Shown: positions 1-6,380 of the stretch, piece by piece | Numbering within the stretch: position 1 is the first letter of the stretch | Layout of the letters: each line of letters starts with the position of its first letter | Assembly: GCA_029245675.1 (NCBI GenBank) | Contig: JAQWOV010000010.1 | Coordinates: 1-43,255 of the forward strand | From: Acidimicrobiales bacterium | GTDB taxonomy: Bacteria > Actinomycetota > Acidimicrobiia > Acidimicrobiales > MedAcidi-G1 | Direction of reading: 5' to 3' | DNA: 43,255 bases | The notes under the pieces: generated by a model | Database searches by the model: none | Told to the model about the DNA's origin: nothing | The model's input: the letters and a program-made list of their open reading frames with translations, nothing else | Translations under genes and position numbers: made by a program

Positions 1-570
1 ATCCGAGTCGTCGCGCTGGCCCTTGTTGTGGCCTCGGCCTGTGGTGCTGAGTCGGAGGCCACCGTGGCACCAGCCGACTCTTCGGCACCTAACCCTACGA
101 CGGTGACGACTACCACCGTCGAGGATTCGGGGGCGGTCGAGACCTGGGAGGAGATCGAAGCCAACCAACAGACGATCGAAGACCAGTTCTGGATCTGGGA
201 GAACTGGCTGAACTACTACCCGTTAAACCCTGTCCTAGGTGGCCATTGGACCGAAGCCGAAGCGGAATGCGTGATCTTCGCCATGTGGAGGGACCGCGGC
301 GTCTACGAAACCGACACGCAGTTCAGGGAAGCGACCCAGGGTGGCATGGCCCGAGAAGACGCCGAGTTCCTCGTACGGCCCGTCGCCGACTGCGTTGACC
401 TCAGGGCCATGGTCCTAGCCGACATGCTCCAAGATGGGGTCGAAGACCCTGATTGCCTGTTGGCTGAGGTGACCGAAGAGCAGATCGTTTCCTGGTTTGT
501 CGCCGATTTCACCGACGGTCCCGATGGATTTGGCCAGTTGTACTGGCAGGACATCAATCAGTCCTGTTGA
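1..570 (+). CDS. Lipoprotein of unknown function, 5' end cut by the window edge
   Basis: The frame is open from base 1, so the gene begins outside the window. The first residues are hydrophobic and run into a lipobox-like ASAC at about codons 11-14, so this is probably the end of a lipoprotein signal peptide with lipidation at that Cys. A Ser/Thr/Pro-rich linker (TTVTTTT) follows, typical of surface-tethered actinobacterial proteins. The remaining roughly 140 residues are acidic and Trp-rich and contain several Cys residues (ECVIF, DCVDL, DCLL, final QSC) that could form disulfides after export. I do not recognise the domain. It lies on the GC-rich island with the helicase and integrase, and may be cargo. 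An internal GTG at 28 exists, but the hydrophobic stretch upstream shows that the true start lies earlier. Confidence 0.75.
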   Translation: MRVVALALVVASACGAESEATVAPADSSAPNPTTVTTTTVEDSGAVETWEEIEANQQTIEDQFWIWENWLNYYPLNPVLGGHWTEAEAECVIFAMWRDRGVYETDTQFREATQGGMAREDAEFLVRPVADCVDLRAMVLADMLQDGVEDPDCLLAEVTEEQIVSWFVADFTDGPDGFGQLYWQDINQSC

Positions 571-610
571 ACCCCCCACCCCGCAGGGGGCGGAGGCGAC
601 ATTGGAGCCC

Positions 611-626
611 CACGTATAGATACGTG
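611..626. repeat. Perfect palindrome (7-bp arms, 2-nt centre)
   Basis: CACGTAT-AG-ATACGTG is a perfect dyad. It sits between two convergently ending genes, so it could be a protein-binding site or a short hairpin. No promoter is evident beside it. Confidence 0.5.
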
Positions 627-640
627 CAGGCTGTCTTCTC

Positions 641-820
641 GATAGTTGCTATCCGGGACTTGACAACGCCTGTCCCCTGCCCACTTGTAGCGACACGACG
701 GCCTCGTAGTCGGGATAGGCCCAGTCGCCGCAGTGACGGTGCCCTGACCTGGAGAGACGTCTTACAGGAGCCGCTAGGCGCCCATGGTTAATCGCTGGAA
801 CGAGTCGAATAGCAACTATC
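641..820. repeat. Paired inverted 12-mers, each itself palindromic
   Basis: GATAGTTGCTAT at 641-652 recurs as its exact reverse complement at 809-820, 156 bp apart. The first copy reads as a dyad GATAG-TTG-CTATC (641-653); the second is the same motif inverted. Repeated dyads on an integrative element could be operator, excisionase or replication-type sites. The role is unknown. Confidence 0.5.
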
Positions 821-967
821 TGCGCAGTGCGGCTACCGGTTGAGGGGCGGTACGAGCGTTTGAACTCTTGCTACCGGAATACCGAGGGCGGGCTCCCACA
901 CCGACGGATCTAATCCCTTCAGGAACCTCCTGGCCGGGGTTTTTGCGATCAATCTGAGCGATACGGG

Positions 968-990
968 CCGGGACCGGTGCACCGTCCCGG
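968..990 (-). terminator. Hairpin downstream of the helicase gene
   Basis: CCGGGAC (968-974) pairs perfectly with GTCCCGG (984-990), and the inner GGTGCACC is itself self-complementary. It lies 18-40 bases past the helicase stop on the minus strand. No U-tract follows, so it may be a GC-rich terminator of the non-canonical type or simply a stabilising 3' hairpin. Confidence 0.4.
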
Positions 991-1007
991 TGGCTCCCAG
1001 GACGACC

Positions 1008-3836
1008 TCAGGTCCTCGGGCGTTCCAGGGGGGCATAGGCCAGGCGTAGACGCTTCACGCCCACAGTGGCAAAACGTATGACTGCCTCGGCTTGGTTTCC
1101 CTCACCGTGCACCGACTCGACCACGCCGTAGCCCCAGGCCCGGTGGACCACGGTGTAGCCGGGCTGCAGGCCCAACTCGTAGCCACCTCCACGTCCGCGT
1201 CGGCGTGGGCCAGCAGCTGTCCGGCCGGAGGGCCCGCGGACACTCCTCCCCTCTGACCTGAAGAGGACCTCCCCATCCCAGGCGAGCACTTCGACTATCA
1301 CCTCCGGCTGGAACCAGGGTTCGGACTCGAGGGTTGCATAGTCCAGGAGTTCCGTTGCAGGGATGGACTTCTGCCAGCACCTGTCGGGATTATTCCACCG
1401 GTATTGCTGCTCGTCGCGAAGTATCGGATGGACAGGGTAGGTCTTACCGGACACGCGGATCATTACGGTCTCTTCACCCGTCGGCCGGGGCGGTTGAATC
1501 CGATCCCAGGAGCCGTGCCGCACACGGTGCTCGAGGCAGATCAGGAACGGGGATTCGTCTTCTTCGGCCTTCGCGTTGATGATGTCGAGCGAGGAGGCCG
1601 CCCGAGTGAGCGCCACGTAGAACAGGCGTCGCTCTTCCTCACCGATCTTGCCTTCGGTGTCGCCGAAGAGTCTTTGGTACTTCCAGTGGGGGTGGATCAG
1701 CGGGTATCGGCGTTCGTCGGCGTCGAGGATGATGATCGCCTGTTCTTCGAGGCCTTTGAACAGGTGTGTCGTGGACGCTTGCACCCTGTCGGCGTAACCG
1801 GGTTGCAGATGCGAGCGAACAGTCCTCAGGAACGCTTTCAGGTCCTGATTATTCATTGTGTTCGTTCGAGACAGCATGTGTACGTCTCGCCCGGCCTCGA
1901 GGTTGTCATTGACCAGGCGGAGGACCGCTGGGATCAACCTTTCATTGCCGTGGAGGTCGATCTCCGACGGTGAGGGTGTGAACCTGCTCAACTTCCAGAG
2001 GCGCACCTGGCCTCGTCGGTCAGTCGAGGCCACCCCGAACGGACCAGCGGGGTCGACTGGTTTCATGAGAGCGTTCGACGCTGCCACGATCGTCTCGGCT
2101 GACCGGTAGTTGGTGGTCAGAAGGTACTTGGTCGTGTTTTCGAAGAACCGGTTGAAGCCGTTGAAGAACTGGAGGTCAGATCCGGCGAAGCCGTTGATGG
2201 CCTGCCAGTCGTCGCCGACGGCGAACACCCGGGCTTCCGTGTTGACCATCTGGATTGCATGGATCAGGGCGTGGAAGGGCTTGGTGAAGTCTTGGAACTC
2301 GTCAATGAGGATGTGTCGGACGGCCATGAGGTCGCCACGTTCCCGGCCACGGTCACGGATGAACTTGGTATCCCCGTTTTCGACCTTTGACACGGCACGC
2401 CACATGATCCCCTTGAAGTCCTCGAACCCGCCTCCGATTACCTCGTCGAGGTAGGCGTCGTAGATCACTTCGGCCAGCGCCAGGAAGTCTCGTTCTGCGT
2501 CGTCTTCCGGGTGGTGCGCTCGGATTCGTGTCCTCAGATGCTGGCTGGACATTCGTTCGCCACGGCATCTTGTGACGAAGCTGGTGAGGAGCGCGGTGTA
2601 TTCGTCTACTGACACCACCTTGGGTAGTCGTTGAAGGATCTCCTGTTCGCTGAGCGTGCGCGATGGCACGCCGTGGGATTCGAGGGTCTCGAGAAGGAAC
2701 AGGGTGAACGCCGCCTTGCCGCGCCGGGCGATGTCTTGCGGCTTGAGTTCTATGAGCTCCCAGCCGGGCCTTTCCTTCCAGTACCGGCGTTTCTCTCGCG
2801 CCTGTTGGGCGTACTCGGGGTCTCTGAGGAGTCCGAAGTACTCGATGATTACTCCGCTGTCTTCCCCGGTTCGGATCGTGAAGTCCGGGTTGTATACCGA
2901 CTCGTCCCAGTCGAATGCCTCCTCGTAGGACACCTGGACGTCGTGGAAGAACAACGCATTGCTGATGAGGCGCTCCCCTTCGGACTTGACGTGGGTGCCG
3001 TCCACTGCGGCGACATCACCGGCGAGGACAGTGGTCTGACTGTGATGACGTTGCAACGCTTCTGCGTCCTCGGCTACCAGATCAAACCCTCCGCTCTCGA
3101 TTCGCTCCCACCCACCAACAAACGGACGAAGCAGAACCTTGAGAAAGAAACCGAGTACGGAACCCCTGGAGGTCAGGCGACCAATGGCCGTCTGCATGCG
3201 ATCTGATCTTCCCGGCCGGGGACTTGGGGCCTCGCTTTGGGACTCCTGGATGGACGCAACCTCCCTGGCAAGCGCGCGCTGGCCTGCAGACTGGTTGTCG
3301 TCGAGCAGAGTCTCGGTTGGCCTGACCACCGCCTTCGCAAGAGCGTCGAAGGTCATCACATGAGGCAAGGCCGCCCCGGGACCGAGATGCGTTTGAAGGC
3401 GTTCCTTCATCTCCTCGGCGGCCTTCACATTGAAGGCCAGTAGCAACAACTCGTTCGGCGCGACACCGCAGGCCTGCTGAAGCCACACGGCCCGCGTGGT
3501 GAGGACCCGGGTCTTACCTGAACCAGCTCTTGACGTGACCAACGTGTTCTCTAAGGGTGCGGTCACTGCGGCAAACTGTTCGGAGTCGAGCTCGACACCA
3601 ATCCCACCGCTGATGCGCTCCCACCCACAGGCCCACTCTGCCCACCGCCAGGCGTCAGCCAAACGGAAGTAGCGGGAACATGCCTGACGGACGATCTCGG
3701 CTTCCACCCCCAACAGCCCGTCAACCTCTTCGCGCTCCAGGAACCGTTGGCGAGCTTCAGGAGTGGGGTCCCACCGTTCGCTCCACTGCTCTTCCCAGAG
3801 TTGCAAGATCTTGAGGGGATCGTCGTACGTCGGCAT
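1008..3836 (-). CDS. SF1 UvrD/PcrA-like helicase with nuclease-like insertion
   Basis: A 942-residue superfamily 1 helicase. Visible motifs are Walker A SRAGSGKT (about 102-109), motif II DEFQD (512-516), motif III GDDWQAINGF (541-550), NYRS (576-579), motif V HLFKGLE (691-697) and motif VI FYVALTRA (739-746). Between motif I and motif II lies a segment (about 285-365) with NPDF (Asp318), IEYFG (Glu332) and downstream Lys/Arg, which resembles a PD-(D/E)XK-type nuclease fold. The last 50 residues (PGYTVVHRAWGYGVV...) match the Tudor-like C-terminus of PcrA/UvrD. An Arg/Gly-rich linker precedes them. ATG at 3836 has no clear Shine-Dalgarno. The gene is next to the island integrase on the same strand, 82 bp upstream of the integrase 3' end. 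Likely DNA repair or anti-phage helicase-nuclease; the helicase call is firm, the nuclease activity is inferred. Confidence 0.85.
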   Translation of the reverse strand: MPTYDDPLKILQLWEEQWSERWDPTPEARQRFLEREEVDGLLGVEAEIVRQACSRYFRLADAWRWAEWACGWERISGGIGVELDSEQFAAVTAPLENTLVTSRAGSGKTRVLTTRAVWLQQACGVAPNELLLLAFNVKAAEEMKERLQTHLGPGAALPHVMTFDALAKAVVRPTETLLDDNQSAGQRALAREVASIQESQSEAPSPRPGRSDRMQTAIGRLTSRGSVLGFFLKVLLRPFVGGWERIESGGFDLVAEDAEALQRHHSQTTVLAGDVAAVDGTHVKSEGERLISNALFFHDVQVSYEEAFDWDESVYNPDFTIRTGEDSGVIIEYFGLLRDPEYAQQAREKRRYWKERPGWELIELKPQDIARRGKAAFTLFLLETLESHGVPSRTLSEQEILQRLPKVVSVDEYTALLTSFVTRCRGERMSSQHLRTRIRAHHPEDDAERDFLALAEVIYDAYLDEVIGGGFEDFKGIMWRAVSKVENGDTKFIRDRGRERGDLMAVRHILIDEFQDFTKPFHALIHAIQMVNTEARVFAVGDDWQAINGFAGSDLQFFNGFNRFFENTTKYLLTTNYRSAETIVAASNALMKPVDPAGPFGVASTDRRGQVRLWKLSRFTPSPSEIDLHGNERLIPAVLRLVNDNLEAGRDVHMLSRTNTMNNQDLKAFLRTVRSHLQPGYADRVQASTTHLFKGLEEQAIIILDADERRYPLIHPHWKYQRLFGDTEGKIGEEERRLFYVALTRAASSLDIINAKAEEDESPFLICLEHRVRHGSWDRIQPPRPTGEETVMIRVSGKTYPVHPILRDEQQYRWNNPDRCWQKSIPATELLDYATLESEPWFQPEVIVEVLAWDGEVLFRSEGRSVRGPSGRTAAGPRRRGRGGGYELGLQPGYTVVHRAWGYGVVESVHGEGNQAEAVIRFATVGVKRLRLAYAPLERPRT

Positions 3837-3918
3837 CTCGTCAGCCAGTCTCGGGCCTGCTAGTTGTGGCGGCCCCTTTGGCCTCTGTGTCGGAAGTCAT
3901 GAGACCAAGTAAACAGGC

Positions 3919-5061
3919 CTAGCCGAAGATCTCTCCCATGGGTCCGGCCGCTGCGCCGATCGACGGCGTCACCACATGTCGATAGACCTGCCAGGTCATC
4001 CGGGTTCCGTCGTGGCCCATGACGTCTCCGATGTGTTCGAGTGGCACATCAGAGGCTGCGAGTATCGAAGCGCAGCTGTGGCGCAGTTCGTTGGGTGTCC
4101 AGTGTCCAAGTCCCGCCGACTTGGTGAGGTAGCTGAAGTTGCGTCGAAGATTCGAGGGGTCAAGCGGAGTACCAGTCACTGTCGTGAAGACAAGGCCCGG
4201 CCACTGCTTCGACCAGGCTCCACCTGCTTCTAGACGTTCACTGTTCTGGGCCTCTCTGTGGCATCGCAGGGCCGCTACGAGTGGATTTGGCATATCCAGG
4301 GATCGGCGCGAGTTTCGAGTTTTCAGCTGGTCCGTGACCTCGAAAGTGCCGTCGACCTTGCGGAGTCCGTGTCGGACATGGAGCACATCGTTCTCGAAAT
4401 CGATGCCGTCCCAGTGGAGCCCGGTCGCCTCACCCGGCCGGAGGCCGAGCAACAACATCACCTTCCAGAGCACATCGAGGCGATGTGCCTCCGAAGCGGC
4501 CAGCAACAGGTGAGCCTGCTCTACGGTCAAGGACCGGCCAACCGTTGATTCTTTGAGCCCGGCGGGGAGTTCGACAACGGAGACCGGATTGCGACGTAGC
4601 AGGTCTCTACGTTCCCCGAACTTGCAGACTTGATTGGCGGTGCTGCGGACCTTGATCAGCGATTCTCTGCCCAGTCCCTCGGCTGCCATTGCTGCCAAGG
4701 CGCCTTCTATCCGGTCGGCGTTGAGATGGACCAGCTTGACTCTGGACAGTTCATCCTCGAGGCGCCTCAGGGCCCAGTCCTTCGCGGCACGGGTACTCGG
4801 CGCCATGAGCTGGGCATCAAGGACCTTCTCTCTCCAGAGGCGAGCGAGGTCTCCAAACCGGCTGCTCTGGTCGAATACTCCCCCGGTCGCCTCGACGTCG
4901 ATCGCCATCTGGGTCAGAAGCTGGCCCGCCCCCTTCTTCGTTGTTGCCGTCCTCTTGCGACGCTCCCCATCCGGCAGTGTCAGTTGAGCAACCCAGCGCC
5001 TTCGACGCTCTTCCCAGAAGATCGTTCCTTCACCGTTTGAGCGTTTACGAGACCCTGCCAT
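3919..5061 (-). CDS. Tyrosine recombinase/integrase of the left island
   Basis: 380 residues, the normal size for an element integrase. The N-terminus (about 1-55) looks like an arm-type DNA-binding domain, followed by a SAM-like core-binding domain (about 65-160) and the catalytic domain. Catalytic residues visible: Arg208 in LGLRPGEATGL, Lys247 in QLKTRN, Arg327 in NELRHS, His350 in MGHDG and nucleophile Tyr360 in WQVYRHV. The usual first residue of HxxR is Asn324 here, a known variant. The gene points into the element and starts 145 bp from the partial tRNA-Ala, the usual place for an integrase that recombines at a tRNA. Upstream of ATG 5061 are AGGATAGAGGG (a Shine-Dalgarno-like GAGGG) and TAGGAT, so either leadered or near-leaderless translation is possible. 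Base composition matches the helicase, not the core. Confidence 0.93.
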   Translation of the reverse strand: MAGSRKRSNGEGTIFWEERRRRWVAQLTLPDGERRKRTATTKKGAGQLLTQMAIDVEATGGVFDQSSRFGDLARLWREKVLDAQLMAPSTRAAKDWALRRLEDELSRVKLVHLNADRIEGALAAMAAEGLGRESLIKVRSTANQVCKFGERRDLLRRNPVSVVELPAGLKESTVGRSLTVEQAHLLLAASEAHRLDVLWKVMLLLGLRPGEATGLHWDGIDFENDVLHVRHGLRKVDGTFEVTDQLKTRNSRRSLDMPNPLVAALRCHREAQNSERLEAGGAWSKQWPGLVFTTVTGTPLDPSNLRRNFSYLTKSAGLGHWTPNELRHSCASILAASDVPLEHIGDVMGHDGTRMTWQVYRHVVTPSIGAAAGPMGEIFG

Positions 5062-5205
5062 TGCCCTCTATCCTATCGGCTCCTGGGAGCAACGCTGGGA
5101 GCAACGGGAGCAACAGTCGATTTCATACCATCACTCGAAATCAGAGAGATCACTAGTATTACTGCTATCTAGAGTGCCACTCCCCTACCACTCCAACACG
5201 GTGAT
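5062..5205. other. Integrase upstream region / likely attP-arm DNA
   Basis: No gene. It contains three copies of GGGAGCAAC (5085-5093, 5097-5105, 5106-5114) just upstream of the integrase start and then drops in GC content toward the partial tRNA. The position between the integrase promoter and the recombination core fits arm-binding sites. Confidence 0.45.
5085..5114. repeat. Three direct copies of GGGAGCAAC
   Basis: Exact 9-mers at 5085-5093, 5097-5105 and 5106-5114; the first two are preceded by T and the third abuts the second. They lie 24-53 bp upstream of the integrase start and about 90-120 bp from the att core. Candidate integrase arm sites or autoregulatory operator. Confidence 0.5.
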
Positions 5206-5252
5206 TTTCCATGGCATGGAAGAGGTCGAGGGTTCAATTCCCTCTAGCTCCA
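5204..5252 (+). pseudogene. 3' half of tRNA-Ala(GGC): island attachment site (attR-like)
   Basis: The sequence folds as the 3' part of a tRNA: anticodon stem TTTCC/GGAAG (5206-5210/5218-5222) around loop ATGGCAT with anticodon GGC (5213-5215); variable AGGTC; T-stem GAGGG/CCCTC around TTCAATT (5228-5244); acceptor strand TAGCTCC plus discriminator A (5245-5252). No D-arm or 5' acceptor strand (expected GGAGCTA) is found upstream; the DNA there belongs to the integrase side. This is what remains when an element integrates in a tRNA gene and carries a replacement 3' end, so an intact tRNA-Ala(GGC) is expected at the far (left, off-window) end of the island. No CCA is encoded. Confidence 0.82.
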
Positions 5253-5367
5253 CTCGCAAGTGAGTTAGCGGGTATGAACACAGGGCTTACGAAGGTTTTG
5301 GTTTCCGAGCCTGTTGAGTTAAATATTGAGAGTAGCATTGCCTTCATGATCAAAAAAGAAACTTAAC

Positions 5368-5922
5368 ATGAGAGAAAATCCTGAAAATCCTATCTTTGGT
5401 CCAGAAGATCCACGTTTAGACCCTCCTAATCCTCCCGAAATCAAGCCAGCGCGTTCAATCGCCAAAGCGATCTCCTGGCGAGTGGTGGGAACGCTCGACA
5501 CCCTACTCCTCTCATTTGTGATCCTGAGTTTCCTAGCTCCACTCTTCGGCCTTGACGAAGCAAGCAGTGCTGACAAAATGAAAACTGCACTTTCTATTGC
5601 TCTGACTGAAGTGGCAACCAAAATGGTCCTCTACTACCTCCATGAACGATTCTGGTCACGACTGCAATGGGAACGCTCGTTAGATGAGGAAGGACACTAC
5701 CGAGGAAGCCTTCGACGCTCAGCTACTAAAACGGCTACGTGGCGTGTCCTGGCGAGCGCAGACACGATGCTGCTCGGATTTCTATTCACTGGAAATATTG
5801 CAACAGCAATTTCAATCGGTGGATTCGAGGTTATTACAAAATTAGTGCTCTATTTCTTTCATGAGCGCTTTTGGACTCGTGTCCGTTGGGGAATAATCTC
5901 CTCTGGTAATGTCGCCTCTTAA
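5368..5922 (+). CDS. Tandem DUF2061 membrane protein
   Basis: 184 residues with two copies of the DUF2061 pattern: the first at about 27-100 (KAISWRVVGTLDTLLLSF ... EVATKMVLYYLHERFWSRLQW) and the second at about 112-175 (TATWRVLASADTMLLGFLFT ... EVITKLVLYFFHERFWTRVRW). Each copy contains two hydrophobic stretches followed by the hallmark LYYxHERxW motif, so four membrane segments are expected. The N-terminal 25 residues are Pro-rich and hydrophilic. DUF2061 proteins are small predicted inner-membrane proteins of unknown function, sometimes found with sulfur-assimilation genes; nothing of that kind is adjacent here. This is the first core gene after the island junction and has the AT-leaning composition of the core. 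ATG at 5368 is the first usable start; a stop in the short upstream frame excludes a longer protein. Confidence 0.88.
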   Translation: MRENPENPIFGPEDPRLDPPNPPEIKPARSIAKAISWRVVGTLDTLLLSFVILSFLAPLFGLDEASSADKMKTALSIALTEVATKMVLYYLHERFWSRLQWERSLDEEGHYRGSLRRSATKTATWRVLASADTMLLGFLFTGNIATAISIGGFEVITKLVLYFFHERFWTRVRWGIISSGNVAS

Positions 5923-5975
5923 GAATTTCTTCTGCTCCAAAGACTAACATTTAGCCAGAACTTGGTGCAGAACGA

Positions 5976-6281
5976 CTACCAATCGCAACTAGTACCTTCG
6001 ATATGGGCTTGAAGTTTTCTTTTGCCTTTTAAAGAGATAGCCAGTTTCCCACCGAGTTGCACTACAGGTAATCCTACGTAAACACAGACCTCTGAGTTCA
6101 ATTCAATTTTTTGATAGGCATCAAGATTTCTTCTTACTGTGCTCGTGCTCACGGCAAGAGTAGGACGACGTCCGCTTCAATTGTCACCAGAAATGTAGTC
6201 AACTACCACTTCGCCACCTTTTTTAATGACACAGTTCGTTGCTTCGTCAGAGATAACTAGTTTTTGTTGGTCTGTTTCCAT
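5976..6281 (-). CDS. Small gene with one in-frame TGA: possible selenoprotein or nonsense pseudogene
   Basis: Reading the minus strand from ATG 6281 gives 34 codons (METDQQKLVISDEA...), then TGA at 6177-6179. The same frame continues protein-like for 66 more codons (SGRRPTLAVSTSTVRRNL... ending EGTSCDW) to TAG at 5976-5978. Both halves have ordinary codon use, and together they give a compact 101-codon product rich in predicted beta strands. AGGTG lies 9 bases before the ATG. The TGA sits in a DYISGDN-[TGA]-SGRRP context, the sort of glycine-flanked turn that often holds a redox Cys. Downstream, bases 6160 to 6142 on this strand can fold into a seven-pair stem with one mismatch and a five-base loop CGUGA, whose G lies 25 nt after the TGA, within the range of bacterial SECIS elements. 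I do not recognise the family. A nonsense-mutated gene is the main alternative. Confidence 0.5.
6142..6160 (-). promoter_or_regulatory. SECIS-like hairpin after the in-frame TGA
   Basis: On the minus strand CUC.UGC pairs with GCA.GAG with one internal U-C mismatch, closing a five-base loop CGUGA that has G in its second position. The stem begins 17 nt after the TGA. Size, spacing and loop G are compatible with a bacterial SECIS, but a hairpin this short can arise by chance. Confidence 0.3.
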
Positions 6282-6380
6282 AGAGGTTGCACCTGCTTTG
6301 AGTTTAAAGAGTTCGAAGAGGTTGTGGGCTCATATCTCACTTCTTTCTTTCCACACATGATTGCCTGCCATAATGAGAAG

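Larger units (their letters stand above)
571..1007. other. Island intergenic region with palindromes, no convincing gene
   Basis: About 440 bases between the lipoprotein and the helicase, both ending toward it. No reading frame here looks like a protein. It contains a C-run/G-run stem just after the lipoprotein stop, a perfect palindrome at 611-626, a pair of inverted 12-mers at 641-652 and 809-820, and a strong hairpin at 968-990 downstream of the helicase stop. These are listed separately. Confidence 0.6.

Noticed and set aside
833-1036. Minus-strand 67-codon frame past the helicase stop
   Set aside because: It overlaps the helicase end and the terminator-like hairpin and has no recognisable protein features.
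1404-1973. Long plus-strand frame opposite the helicase
   Set aside because: It is a shadow of the GC-rich helicase gene on the other strand; composition is odd and no domain is seen.
4139-5040. Several plus-strand frames opposite the integrase
   Set aside because: Antisense shadows of a high-GC gene with no family resemblance or ribosome-binding site.
6177-6179. TGA reassigned as a sense codon genome-wide
   Set aside because: Several clear genes here end in TGA (for example aroG at 12708-12710 and TIGR03960 at 22207-22209), so TGA is a normal stop.
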